Positions 37,550 through 46,769 of a stretch of DNA of 64,000 nucleotides are shown here, one piece after another. The stretch is from Camelimonas lactis (GTDB lineage: Bacteria > Pseudomonadota > Alphaproteobacteria > Rhizobiales > Beijerinckiaceae), in NCBI RefSeq assembly GCF_004342915.1, contig NZ_SLWL01000003.1:1-64000 (forward strand), given 5' to 3'. Made by a program: the position numbers and the translations under genes. Position 1 is the first letter of the stretch. The number at the start of each line of letters is the position of its first letter. The notes under the pieces are model-generated. The model was given only the letters and a program-made list of their open reading frames with translations. It did no database searches and was not told the DNA's origin.

Positions 37550-38662
37550 ATGAAAGTTCAGGCCGCGGTCGCCGTTGGCGCCGGACAACCCTTCGTATTG
37601 CAGACACTCGACCTTGACGAACCGCGTGACGACGAGGTGCTGGTGCGCATCGCCGGCGTCGGCGTCTGTCACACCGACCTCGTGTTTCGCGAGGCCGGCG
37701 CCATCCCGGCGCCCGCCGTGTTCGGGCATGAGGGCTCGGGCGTCGTCGAGAAGGTCGGCGCGAAGATCAGCAAGTTCGCGCCGGGCGACCGGGTCGCCAT
37801 CACCTTCCGCTCCTGCGGCGACTGCGTGCGCTGCGGCTGCGGCGACGCCGCCTACTGTCTGACCATGCCCCAGCTCAACTACGCCGGCATGCGCCCGGAC
37901 GGCACGCGGGCTTTCCGCGCTGACGACGGCGCGGCTGTCGGCAGCAATTTCTTCGGCCAGTCGTCCTTCGCCACCCATGCGCTCACCTATGAGCGCAATC
38001 TGGTGAAAATCCCCGATGACCTGCCGCTGGAACTGATGGGTCCGCTTGGCTGCGGCGTGCAGACCGGCGCCGGGGCGGTGATGCGCTCCATGGCCTGCGA
38101 GCCCGGCTCATCGCTGCTGATCACCGGCGGCGGCCCCGTCGGCCTCAGCGCCGTGATGGGGGCGAAGATCCGCCGGTGCGCCACGATCATCGTGGTGGAG
38201 CCGCACGAAGCGCGGCGCGCGCTGGCGCTGGAGTTCGGCGCAACCCATGTCATTGATCCCGCCGCGACGCCGGACCTCGCGGCTGCGGTGCGGGCCATCA
38301 TACCGGACGGCGTCAATTACGCCTTCGACACCACCGGCATCCCCGCCCTGCACGCGGCGGCCCTCGCATCGCTGGCCCCCAAGGGCACGCTTGGCATTGT
38401 CGGCGTCGCCGCTCCTGACACCCCATTGCCTGGCGACATCAATACGGTGATGACCTTTGGCTTCACCATTCGCGGCATCATCGAGGGCGACAGCGACCCT
38501 GGCGTTTTCCTGCCAGGACTGCTCGAATACTACCGCAAGGGCGAACTGCCGTTCGACCGCATGATCCGAACCTGGCCGTTCACACAGATCAATGAAGCCA
38601 TCGCCGCCCAGCACATGGGCGAATGCATCAAGGTGGTTCTGTTGATGGACGAGACGGCGTAA
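37550..38662 (+). CDS. Zinc-dependent alcohol dehydrogenase, aryl/allyl-alcohol type
   Basis: 370 residues. Medium-chain dehydrogenase with catalytic zinc ligands in GVCHTDLV, FGHEGSGVVEKVG and LGCGVQTGAGAV, structural-zinc cysteines in RSCGDCVRCGCGDAAYC, and NAD motif TGGGPVGLSAVMGA. The pattern resembles XylB benzyl-alcohol and GeoA geraniol dehydrogenases. It would oxidise a primary alcohol to an aldehyde. It lies 69 bp before an aldehyde dehydrogenase gene, consistent with a two-step alcohol-to-acid conversion. The ATG at 37550 has only a weak ribosome-binding site. Confidence 0.9.
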   Translation: MKVQAAVAVGAGQPFVLQTLDLDEPRDDEVLVRIAGVGVCHTDLVFREAGAIPAPAVFGHEGSGVVEKVGAKISKFAPGDRVAITFRSCGDCVRCGCGDAAYCLTMPQLNYAGMRPDGTRAFRADDGAAVGSNFFGQSSFATHALTYERNLVKIPDDLPLELMGPLGCGVQTGAGAVMRSMACEPGSSLLITGGGPVGLSAVMGAKIRRCATIIVVEPHEARRALALEFGATHVIDPAATPDLAAAVRAIIPDGVNYAFDTTGIPALHAAALASLAPKGTLGIVGVAAPDTPLPGDINTVMTFGFTIRGIIEGDSDPGVFLPGLLEYYRKGELPFDRMIRTWPFTQINEAIAAQHMGECIKVVLLMDETA

Positions 38663-38731
38663 GCTGCCGTCGCAACGATCGAAGATGACTGGCCCGCATG
38701 CGCCGGCCATGCTTTCTGGGGGAAATGCGCC

Positions 38732-40150
38732 ATGATTTTCAACGACGTTTACGAAATGACGATCAACGGTCGCGGCGTCGCCGGCAGCGCGACCATCGAC
38801 GTGATCAACCCCGCCACTGGCGAGGTGTTCGCGAAGGCGCCCGACTGCTCGCCCGGGCAGCTGGATGAGGCGGTGGCCGCCGCCAAAGCCGCCTTCAAAA
38901 CCTGGCGCAACACCCCGATCGAGGAGCGCCAGGCGCTGGTGCGCAAGGCTGGCGAGGCCATCGCCGTCCATGCCGAGGCGCTCGCCCGCCTGTTCACCCG
39001 CGAACAGGGCCGGCCCGTCGACGCCGCCATGATCGAGGTCAATGGCGCCACCCAGTGGATGCAGGCGGTGTCGCAGATGACGCCGCCGGTGCATGTGTCG
39101 GAAGATTCGGACGACCAGCTGATCGAGACGCGCTATGTGCCGCTTGGCGTCATCTGCGCCATCGCGCCATGGAATTTTCCCATCTCCATGGCGATCTGGA
39201 AAATGGCTCCCGCGCTCGTCGCCGGCAACACCATGGTGCTGAAGCCGTCGCCGTTCACGCCCCTGTGCACGCTGAAACTCGGCGAGATTTTCCGCGACAT
39301 CTTCCCGCCTGGCGTGATCAACATCATCTCCGGCGGCGACCAGCTTGGCCCGCAGATGACCGCGCACCCCGGCTTCGCCAAGATTTCCTTCACCGGCTCC
39401 ACCGCCACCGGCAAGAGCGTGCTGGCCTCGGCGGCGAAGGACCTGAAGCGCGTCACGCTGGAGCTGGGCGGCAACGACGCCGCCATCGTCATGCCCGACG
39501 TGGACCTGGACGCCGTCGCCCAGAAGATTTTCTTCGGCGCCTTCTACAATACGGCTCAGATCTGCGTCGCCACCAAGCGGCTTTATGTGCACGAGGACGT
39601 CTATGACGGCCTGCGCGACCGGCTCGCCGGCATCGCCAAAGCGGTCAAGGTGGGCGACGGCGCCGAGCAGGGCACGGTGCTCGGCCCGATCCAGAACCGC
39701 CGCCAGTACGAGCGGGTGATGAACCTGCTGGACGACGCGAAGAAGAATAACCTCACGTTGCTGCAGGGCGCCGACGTGCCGGCGAATGGCGGCTACTTCA
39801 TCCCGGTCACCATTGTCGACAACCCGCCGGAAGACTCGCGGGTGGTGCAGGAGGAAGCCTTCGGCCCGATCCTGCCGATGCTGAAGTTCCGCGACGTGGA
39901 CGAAGTCATTGAGCGCGCCAACGCCAGTGACTATGGCCTCGCCGGCGCTGTCTGGTCGAAGGACACGGACAAGGCGGTGGAGATCGCCCGCCGCATCGAA
40001 ACCGGCACCGTGTGGGTCAACCAGAACCTGAACCTGCGTCCCGACACGCCCTTCGGCGGCCACAAGCAGAGCGGCTTCGGCGTCGAGAACGGTATGGAAG
40101 GCCTGCTGGAATATATGGTTCCCCAGGCAATCTACGTGGCCCGCAGCTAA
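38732..40150 (+). CDS. NAD(P)-dependent aldehyde dehydrogenase
   Basis: 472 residues. ALDH superfamily motifs: PWNFPISMAIWKMAPALVAG, FTGSTATGKSVL, catalytic Glu in VTLELGGNDAAIV (about 243), catalytic Cys in NTAQICVATKR (about 277) and EEAFGPILPML. It oxidises an aldehyde to the acid, presumably the product of the alcohol dehydrogenase upstream. GGGGGAA upstream of ATG 38732 supports the start. Last gene of the P450-ADH-ALDH set. Confidence 0.93.
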   Translation: MIFNDVYEMTINGRGVAGSATIDVINPATGEVFAKAPDCSPGQLDEAVAAAKAAFKTWRNTPIEERQALVRKAGEAIAVHAEALARLFTREQGRPVDAAMIEVNGATQWMQAVSQMTPPVHVSEDSDDQLIETRYVPLGVICAIAPWNFPISMAIWKMAPALVAGNTMVLKPSPFTPLCTLKLGEIFRDIFPPGVINIISGGDQLGPQMTAHPGFAKISFTGSTATGKSVLASAAKDLKRVTLELGGNDAAIVMPDVDLDAVAQKIFFGAFYNTAQICVATKRLYVHEDVYDGLRDRLAGIAKAVKVGDGAEQGTVLGPIQNRRQYERVMNLLDDAKKNNLTLLQGADVPANGGYFIPVTIVDNPPEDSRVVQEEAFGPILPMLKFRDVDEVIERANASDYGLAGAVWSKDTDKAVEIARRIETGTVWVNQNLNLRPDTPFGGHKQSGFGVENGMEGLLEYMVPQAIYVARS

Positions 40151-40309
40151 TCGCCCCACCCGGGGCGGCGCGTCGCCTTGCTGTCAGCAATGGCGATGCG
40201 CCTGATCAGGCCTGGCCTGTCGCGGCGGCGTCCGCGCGACCGGCGAAGCGTTTTCCAGCGAAGCCTTTTCCAGCGAAGCCGGGGCCGCGCCTGGCTTTGC
40301 CTGGCCGGG

Positions 40310-40404
40310 ACAGAGCGCTTTCCGGTCAGCCAGAACCGGGCTGATCGACCAGAGTTCGCCCAAAACAGGGAAAGCCGGGCCGTTTCCGATCCGGATTGAT
40401 TGAC
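40310..40404. repeat. Dispersed palindromic intergenic repeat, copy B (degenerate)
   Basis: It shares CCGGTCAGCCAG...GGCTGATCGACCAG and TTTCCGATCCGGATTG with copies A and C in the same order. The large inverted repeat of copy A is decayed here. Confidence 0.5.
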
Positions 40405-40518
40405 ACCGCGCCAGCCCGGCCATGAGCGCGCGAGGTAAAACGACCACGCGGCCCAAACCGCCGCGCATGGTGATCACCCGGTCGCCAGACTTCCGCCGAC
40501 GCATTCGCTCCAGCCGCA

Positions 40519-40609
40519 CCTGCCGCCTGCCGCCTGCCGCCTGCCGCCTGCCGCCTGCCGCCTGCCGCCTGCCGCCTGCCGCCTGCCGCCTGCCGCCTGC
40601 CGCCTGCCG
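40519..40609 (+). repeat. Thirteen perfect tandem copies of CCTGCCG
   Basis: 91 bp made of exactly 13 heptamers without a mismatch. It lies between the aldehyde dehydrogenase gene and the NAGGN operon, 313 bp before asnO. The unit is not a multiple of three, so any coding frame across it would shift with copy number. Such perfect short tandem arrays are prone to slippage. Confidence 0.95.
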
Positions 40610-40921
40610 ATCGCGGCTGGGGCCTTCCCGTCGCGCGGTCAATGCTTCAGAGCGTCTTTGCATTTTCTCCCTCGCTTCGCCAGAAACTGAAGAAATAAAT
40701 ATAATAATTTCATCGCAAATTCAGTTGATGTTCCATTATTTTGAAATACTTGAAAATATTTGATCAACACTGAATCACCGAACGTTTCAGCAATTGGCAA
40801 ATGTCGGCAAATTTCCCGAAACTGATCTGGAACAATTGTGTTTCTCGGGCGTTTCCCAACCACATTTTTGCGTCCGCCGCCCGCCATGGGCGCGCCGGCC
40901 GACTGACAGGAGCTTTGCGGT

Positions 40922-42694
40922 ATGTGTGGAATTTGCGGAGAAGTGACATTCAACGGTACGCAAGCCTCACCATCCGCCATCGCAGCCATGAACCAGGTGC
41001 TCGCCCCGCGCGGCCCGGACGCCGAAGGCGTGGTGACCCGGGGGCGGTGGGGGCTTGGCCATCGCCGCCTGCAGATCATCGACCTGTCGGCCCGCTCCGA
41101 ACAGCCGATGACCGCCCCCGATCTCGGCCTCACCGGCGTGTTCAATGGTTGCATCTACAATTACCGCGCCCTGCGCGCCGAGCTTGAGACGCTGGGCCAC
41201 CGCTTCTTCTCGGAGGGCGACACCGAGGTGGTGCTGCGCGCCTACGCCCAGTGGGGCCTCGATTTCGCCAGCCATCTCACCGGCATGTTCGCCGTCGCCA
41301 TTGTCGAGCGCGACAGCGGCCGCCTGATTCTCGCGCGCGACCGTCTGGGCGTAAAGCCGCTCTATCTTGCCCGCACGGCCAGCGGCCTGCGCTTCGCCTC
41401 GACCCTGCCGGCGCTGCTTGCCGGCGGCGGCGTCGATACGTCGATCGACGCCGTCGCTTTCCGCTTTTACATGAGCTTCCATGCGGTCGTGCCGCCGCCG
41501 CGCACCATTCTGAACGGCGTGAAGAAGCTGCCGCCGGCCACCATCCGCGTCATCGACGCCGCCGGCGCCGAAGAGGATCACGTCTACTGGCGCGTCTCTT
41601 ATGACCGCTCCCGCGAGGACGCCGCGCGCCCGGCGGCGGAGTGGCGCGAGATGCTGAAGGCGTCGCTGACGGAGGCCGTGCGCCGGCGCATGGTGGCGGA
41701 CGTGCCGGTTGGCGTGCTGCTCTCCGGCGGCGTCGATTCCAGCCTGATTGTCGGCCTGCTCGACGAGCTGGGCCAGAAAGACCTGCGCACCTTCTCCATC
41801 GGCTTCGAGGCGGCCAACCAGGAATCCGGCGACGAGTTCGTCTATTCCGACCTTATCGCCCAGCACTTTGCCACGGCGCACACCAAAATCTTCGTGCCCT
41901 CGGCGGATCTGCTTGGCGCCCTGCCCGGCGCCATCGCCTCCATGTCCGAGCCCATGGTGTCCTATGACAATGTCGCCTTTTACATGCTGTCGCGCGAGGT
42001 CGCGAAGCACGTCCGGGTGGTGCAGAGCGGCCAGGGAGCCGATGAAGTATTTGCCGGCTATCATTGGTATCCGCCGATGGCCAACGCGCCCGACCCGGTG
42101 GCCGCGTATGCGAAGGCCTTCTTCGATCGCGACAACGCCGCGCTGAGCCGGCAGATCGGCCCGGCGTACGCCGGCGACGACGTGGCGCTGGCCTTCGTGC
42201 GCGAGCAGTTCGCCAGGCCTGGCGCCGATGATCCGGTGGACAAGGCGCTGCGCCTCGACACCACCGTCATGCTGGTCGATGATCCGGTGAAGCGTGTCGA
42301 CAACATGACCATGGCCGCCGGCCTTGAGGCCCGCGTGCCGTTTCTCGACCATGATCTGGTGGAGCTGGCTGCGCGCATGCCCGCCAGCCTCAAGCTGGCG
42401 GATGGCGGCAAGGGCATCCTCAAGGACGTGGCGCGCACGGTGATTCCGCCGCAGGTCATTGACCGGCCCAAGGGCTATTTCCCGGTGCCGGCGCTCAAAT
42501 ATCTCGACGGGCCCTATCTGGAGCTGGCGCGTGACGCGCTCGGCTCCACGGCGGCGCGCCAGCGCGGCCTGTTCCGGCAGGACTGGCTGGAGACGCTGTT
42601 CGCCGACCCGCGCGCCCACATCACGCCCCTGCGCGGTTCGGAGCTGTGGCAGACGGCGCTGCTGGAAATGTGGCTGCAGACCCAGGGCGTCTGA
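40922..42694 (+). CDS. asnO: N-acetylglutaminylglutamine amidotransferase (asparagine synthase family)
   Basis: 590 residues. The N-terminal class II glutaminase domain has nucleophile Cys2 (MCGICGEVTF) and RGPDAEG; the ATP-pyrophosphatase motif LLSGGVDSSLIVGL is at about 265-278. It amidates N-acetylglutaminylglutamine to the osmolyte NAGGN. It is recognised mainly by the trio context: the next gene starts 14 bp after its stop and encodes the synthetase, followed by an M42 peptidase. Homologues are asnO of Sinorhizobium and the PA3459 type in Pseudomonas. Expression is likely osmotically induced; the AT-rich leader fits a regulated promoter. Confidence 0.93.
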   Translation: MCGICGEVTFNGTQASPSAIAAMNQVLAPRGPDAEGVVTRGRWGLGHRRLQIIDLSARSEQPMTAPDLGLTGVFNGCIYNYRALRAELETLGHRFFSEGDTEVVLRAYAQWGLDFASHLTGMFAVAIVERDSGRLILARDRLGVKPLYLARTASGLRFASTLPALLAGGGVDTSIDAVAFRFYMSFHAVVPPPRTILNGVKKLPPATIRVIDAAGAEEDHVYWRVSYDRSREDAARPAAEWREMLKASLTEAVRRRMVADVPVGVLLSGGVDSSLIVGLLDELGQKDLRTFSIGFEAANQESGDEFVYSDLIAQHFATAHTKIFVPSADLLGALPGAIASMSEPMVSYDNVAFYMLSREVAKHVRVVQSGQGADEVFAGYHWYPPMANAPDPVAAYAKAFFDRDNAALSRQIGPAYAGDDVALAFVREQFARPGADDPVDKALRLDTTVMLVDDPVKRVDNMTMAAGLEARVPFLDHDLVELAARMPASLKLADGGKGILKDVARTVIPPQVIDRPKGYFPVPALKYLDGPYLELARDALGSTAARQRGLFRQDWLETLFADPRAHITPLRGSELWQTALLEMWLQTQGV

Positions 42695-42708
42695 GGGAGG
42701 TCGCGGCG

Positions 42709-44502
42709 ATGAACGACACCAGAAGCAACGGCAAAAGCGGCGCCCGCGAACGCAAGACCCGCTCGCGCATGATGGCCCACCGCATGCAGCGGCTGCGCGA
42801 GCACGGCCTCAAGCCGCCCGTGGAGCACGATCAGGAGCCATCGGGCGAGAACGTCACGCTGGAGTGCGGCTGGGGCCGGCTGCTGTTCAGCCACACGTTC
42901 CGCACGCCCGAGGAACTGGCCGCGGCGATGCGCGCCGAAAAGCCTGGCCAGCGCGATATCGCCGTCTATATCCGCGATCCGCACGTGGCCATCGCCGCCG
43001 CGCCGCAGGAGCTGTTCCTCGATCCCTCGCACACCTACCGGCTCGACCTGGCGACCTACCGCCCCGAGCACCGGCGCGGTCGTGGCTTCACCATCCGCCG
43101 GCTGTCGTCGATGTCGGAAGCGGACGCGGTCAACAACATCTACCTGCGCCGCAAGATGGCGCCGGTGCGGCCGGAGTTCTTCCTGTCCAAGGCGCGCAAC
43201 GCCCGCGCCCTGATCCACCTCGTCGCCATCGATCAGGACACCAGGCGCGTGCTGGGCACGGTGACCGGCGTCGATCACGCGCGCATCGAGGGGGTGTCCG
43301 AGGCCGGCTCGTCGCTGTGGTGCCTGGCGGTTGATCCGCAGGCCCCGCGCCCTGGCGTCGGCGAGGCCCTGACGCGCCATCTCGCCAGCCTGTTCCATGC
43401 GCGCGGCGCGCCCTGGATGGACCTGTCGGTGCTGCATGACAACGCCCAGGCCATCGCGCTTTACGAGAAGCTGGGTTTCGTGCGCGTGCCGTTCTTCTCG
43501 GTAAAGCACAAGAATTCGATCAACGAGCCGCTGTTCGTCGGCCAGCCCGCCGACGAGGAACAGCTTAACCCCTACGCCGCCATTATCGTCCAGGAAGCGC
43601 GCCGGCGCGGCCTGCTGGTCGAGGTGACCGACGCCGAAGGCGGCTTTTTCCGCATCACCCATGGCGGCCGCTCGGTGCACTGTCGCGAAAGCCTCAGCGA
43701 ACTGACCTCGGCGGTGGCCATGTCAATCTGCGACGACAAGCAGGTGACGCGCCGCTTCGTCGGGACGGCCGGGGTCCGCGTGCCCGACCAGATCGAGGCC
43801 GACGACATCGAACGGGTCGATGCGTTTGTGGCGAAGCACGGCAAGGTGGTGATCAAGCCGGCGCGCGGCGAGCAGGGCAAGGGCGTCGCCGTTGGCCTCG
43901 ACGCCGATGACGACATCGCCGGGGCCATCGCCGCCGCCCGCGCCTTCAGCGACCGGGTGCTGGTCGAGCAATATGTGGAGGGGCAGGACCTGCGCCTCGT
44001 GGTCATCGATTACCAGGTGGTGGCGGCGGCGGTCCGCAGCCCGGCCAGCATCATCGGCGACGGCCAGCACACCATCGTTGACCTGATTGAACGGCAGAGC
44101 CGGCGCCGCGCCGCCGCGACCGGCGGCGAGTCACAGATACCGCTGGACAATGAAACCCGCCGCTGCGTCGCCGCCGCCGGCTACGCCATGCGCAACGTGC
44201 TGCCGCCGGGCGTGGAGTTGCAGGTGCGCAAGACCGCCAACCTGCACACCGGCGGCGCGATCCACGACGTCACGGGGTCGGTGAATCCGGCGCTGGCGGA
44301 AGCGGCGGTGAAGGCCGCCCGCGCCATCAATATTCCGGTCACCGGCATTGATTTCATCGTCCCGGACCCGGCCAGCGCGGACTATGTTTTCATCGAGGCC
44401 AACGAACGCCCCGGGCTCGCCAATCACGAGCCGCAACCGACGGCCCAGCGCTTCATTGACCTTCTGTTCCCCCACTCGCTCCCGGCCGCGTCCCGGCCAT
44501 GA
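42709..44502 (+). CDS. ngg: N-acetylglutaminylglutamine synthetase (GNAT plus ATP-grasp fusion)
   Basis: 597 residues from ATG 42709 with GGGAGG eight bases upstream. A GNAT acetyltransferase domain lies at about 124-290 (FTIRRLSSMSEADAVNNIYL, SSLWCLAVDPQAPRPGVGEA), followed by a cyanophycin-synthetase-like ATP-grasp domain from about 375 (VVIKPARGEQGKGVAVGLD, VLVEQYVEGQDLRLVVID, FIEANERPGLANHEP). The two domains acetylate glutamine and ligate a second glutamine, which asnO then amidates. Cytoplasmic. Second gene of the operon. Confidence 0.94.
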   Translation: MNDTRSNGKSGARERKTRSRMMAHRMQRLREHGLKPPVEHDQEPSGENVTLECGWGRLLFSHTFRTPEELAAAMRAEKPGQRDIAVYIRDPHVAIAAAPQELFLDPSHTYRLDLATYRPEHRRGRGFTIRRLSSMSEADAVNNIYLRRKMAPVRPEFFLSKARNARALIHLVAIDQDTRRVLGTVTGVDHARIEGVSEAGSSLWCLAVDPQAPRPGVGEALTRHLASLFHARGAPWMDLSVLHDNAQAIALYEKLGFVRVPFFSVKHKNSINEPLFVGQPADEEQLNPYAAIIVQEARRRGLLVEVTDAEGGFFRITHGGRSVHCRESLSELTSAVAMSICDDKQVTRRFVGTAGVRVPDQIEADDIERVDAFVAKHGKVVIKPARGEQGKGVAVGLDADDDIAGAIAAARAFSDRVLVEQYVEGQDLRLVVIDYQVVAAAVRSPASIIGDGQHTIVDLIERQSRRRAAATGGESQIPLDNETRRCVAAAGYAMRNVLPPGVELQVRKTANLHTGGAIHDVTGSVNPALAEAAVKAARAINIPVTGIDFIVPDPASADYVFIEANERPGLANHEPQPTAQRFIDLLFPHSLPAASRP

Positions 44503-44660
44503 TCCCCGCGCGATCCCCGCGCGCGCATCCCTCGCGCGCAATGGACAGCCGCCGCTGGCGCTCCAGGGCGCCCGGGCTTTCAGGACGTGGATAGCGCGGC
44601 ATCGCCCGCGTCCCGTTCACCGCGCCAGACATTGTCCCATCAGGGAGACCAGACCTTCCC

Positions 44661-45836
44661 ATGACCCGCAAGCCCACCGAACCAACCCAGGCGCAGCCGG
44701 AAGCCTTCCAGCCGTCCGGCGTCGACACCGTCTACCTCTGCAATGTCCTGCGCCGTCTGCTCGACATTCCAAGTCCCTCGGGCTTCACCGACAATGTGGT
44801 CCGCGCCTGCTGCGAGGAGCTGGCGGCGCTCGGCGTCAACTATGAGATCACCCGGCGCGGCGCCATCCGCGCCTGCCTGTACGGTGAGGAGCGTCGCCCG
44901 GCGCGCGCCATCATTGGCCACCTCGACACCCTGGGGGCCCAGGTGCGGGCGCTGAAGGACAACGGCCGGCTTGAGCTGGTTTCGATCGGCACGTGGTCGG
45001 CCAGGTTCGCCGAGGGCGCGCGCTGCACCGTGTTCATGGAAAACGGTTCCTGCCGCGGCACCATCCTGCCTCTGAAAGCTTCCGGCCATACCTATGGCGA
45101 TGAGGTCGACACGCAGCCCACCGGCTGGGACCACATCGAGCTGCGCATCGACGAACACGCCGCCACCCGCGCCGATCTGGAGCACATTGGCGTCGCCATT
45201 GGCGATGTGGTGGCGATTGATCCCCAGCCGGAGTTCCTCGACAACGGCTTCATCGTTTCCCGCCACCTCGACGACAAGGCCGGCGTCGCGGCGATGCTGG
45301 CGGCGATCAAGGCGCTGGCCGACGCCAGCAAGGAAACCGGCCAGCGCCCGCCAGTCGACACCTGGTTCATTTTCTCGATCACCGAGGAGGTTGGCGTCGG
45401 CGCCGCCGCCGTGCTCACCGGCGACATCGCCTCCATGGTCACCGTCGACAACGGCACGACAGCGCCCGGCCAGAACAGCCGCGAAACCGGCGTCACCATC
45501 GCCATGGCGGATATGGGCGGGCCATTCGACTACCACCTGACGCGCAAGCTGATCCGGCTGTGCCAGGACAACGCCATCGCCTTCCAGCGCGACATCTTCC
45601 GTTACTATCGCTCAGACAGCGCCTCGGCGATTGTCGCCGGTCATGACGTGCGCACGGCGTTGATCACCTTCGGCGTCGACGCCAGCCACGGCTACGAACG
45701 CATCCATCTCGACGCGTTGCGTTCCGTCGCCGAACTGACCGCCGCCTACGTCAGCAGCGACATCGAGATCGGCCGCGACGCCATCGACCTCGGCCCGCTC
45801 ACCGGCTTCACCACCCAGCCAACGGCGGAGGACTGA
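44661..45836 (+). CDS. NAGGN-system M42 family metallopeptidase
   Basis: 391 residues. Metal ligands of the M42/M20-like aminopeptidase fold are visible: GHLDTLGAQ (about 86-94), RHLDDKAGVAAML, ITEEVGVGAAAVL with the catalytic Glu pair, TVDNGTTAP and GVDASHGYERIH. It regularly accompanies asnO and ngg and probably breaks down or trims the dipeptide osmolyte when stress ends; that role is inferred from gene association. GGGAGACC upstream of ATG 44661. The 158-bp gap after ngg could hold an internal promoter. Confidence 0.9.
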   Translation: MTRKPTEPTQAQPEAFQPSGVDTVYLCNVLRRLLDIPSPSGFTDNVVRACCEELAALGVNYEITRRGAIRACLYGEERRPARAIIGHLDTLGAQVRALKDNGRLELVSIGTWSARFAEGARCTVFMENGSCRGTILPLKASGHTYGDEVDTQPTGWDHIELRIDEHAATRADLEHIGVAIGDVVAIDPQPEFLDNGFIVSRHLDDKAGVAAMLAAIKALADASKETGQRPPVDTWFIFSITEEVGVGAAAVLTGDIASMVTVDNGTTAPGQNSRETGVTIAMADMGGPFDYHLTRKLIRLCQDNAIAFQRDIFRYYRSDSASAIVAGHDVRTALITFGVDASHGYERIHLDALRSVAELTAAYVSSDIEIGRDAIDLGPLTGFTTQPTAED

Positions 45837-45876
45837 GGAAAGAGCGATACGGCGCGCTGGCTGACAAAACCTGTCA

Positions 45877-45963
45877 TCACCGGCGCTGCCGGATCAGCAA
45901 CGCCGCCAGTCCCGTGAAAATCAGCGCGATCAGAATTGTTTCGGTCAGTATCCCTGTTCCCAT
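45877..45963 (-). CDS. Possible 28-residue single-span membrane peptide
   Basis: ATG 45963 to TGA 45877 encodes MGTGILTETILIALIFTGLA followed by ALLIRQRR: one hydrophobic helix with a basic end, the look of a small membrane protein. It is convergent with the M42 gene (40 bp between stops). The ribosome-binding site is weak (AGG within ACAGGCGTC). Real only if conserved elsewhere. Confidence 0.35.
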   Translation of the reverse strand: MGTGILTETILIALIFTGLAALLIRQRR

Positions 45964-46296
45964 GACGCCTGTTTTCGCCCTTCTGCTTTTATTGCAGAGC
46001 CATCGTGCGCCTCCCCGCGACGGCGCTTATGTGCGCGCGCGCATGTCGTGACCCGCCCTGTTGCTGCAAATTGAACAGGCGGGCCTGCAGGTGGATTTGC
46101 AGGCAATTGGATTTGCAGGCGATTCTTCGCCGTGCGTCGCGCGCGTCGGGGCGCGCGGGAGGCGATCCAGGGGCCAGGGAGCGCATGGCGCATACGCGGA
46201 AGCAGCGCCCCACCCTCCGGGGACCAACTCCTGACGCAGCTGTCCGGCCGCGCCAGCGGCGGCGGGCCATATGGACTAGCGAAGCTTTGGAGGAAG

Positions 46297-46372
46297 TGGT
46301 GCCGCAGAAGGGATTCGAACCCCCGACCTACGCATTACGAATGCGCCGCTCTACCGACTGAGCTACTGCGGC
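46297..46372 (-). tRNA. tRNA-Thr (anticodon CGT)
   Basis: Full cloverleaf on the minus strand: acceptor GCCGCAG/CTGCGGC, D arm AGCTCAGTCGGTAGAGC, anticodon stem-loop GCGCATTCGTAATGCGT with CGT, T arm with GGTTCGAATCC, and encoded CCA at 46299-46297. Length 76 with CCA. Confidence 0.96.
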
Positions 46373-46769
46373 TTCCGGGCGCTTCCTTGCCCCAAATGAC
46401 GCCCGTTTGCAAGCCTCATGCCGCCGCAAACCACAACCCATGCGCTTCACACACGCTCCATAAGCCCCGCGCGGCCCCAAACGGCCGGATCGCGACGTCG
46501 TGGGCGCGCCCGCGACACGCGCCCGGCGCCCCCGTGCGTTGGCGCAGAATCGCGCCCGCGCGCGTCGTGGCCCGCGCCACATGGCGGCGGGCCGGACGCG
46601 GTTTTGCGACGTGAAAAAATCAGACGGCGCCATGCCCCTTCGCGCGCGCCCTTGCCGAAAGCGCCCATATGTTGCCTGATCGTCGCCGCCGCCGCATGAC
46701 CGCGAAATGACGCCGCCGGTTTTGCGGCCATGTACAACAAGAGTGCTGGAACAGCAGGAAGGCCAATCC
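46373..46769. other. Gene-free gap, 397 bp
   Basis: It lies between tRNA-Thr (minus) and the glutamate-synthase-like gene (plus). It should hold both promoters. No convincing ORF or repeat was seen. Confidence 0.4.

Larger units (their letters stand above)
40151..40921. promoter_or_regulatory. 771-bp intergenic region upstream of the osmolyte operon
   Basis: No real gene seen. It contains a 15-bp tandem repeat (CGAAGCCTTTTCCAG, two copies, about 40,241-40,271), a copy of the dispersed repeat (40310-40404), 13 heptanucleotide units (40519-40609) and a strikingly AT-rich stretch (about 40,680-40,800) just before asnO. The AT-rich part is the likely promoter zone, expected to respond to osmotic stress; no promoter boxes can be fixed by eye. 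Confidence 0.5.

Noticed and set aside
38108-40159. 683-residue open frame antisense to the alcohol and aldehyde dehydrogenases
   Set aside because: Shadow of two genes with clear catalytic motifs on the plus strand.
40519-40609. CRISPR array
   Set aside because: Units are 7 bp, directly adjoining, without spacers, and no cas genes are near.
40422-40763. 113-residue ORF across the heptanucleotide array
   Set aside because: The product is mostly the translated repeat, no ribosome-binding site, and the frame would change with each unit.
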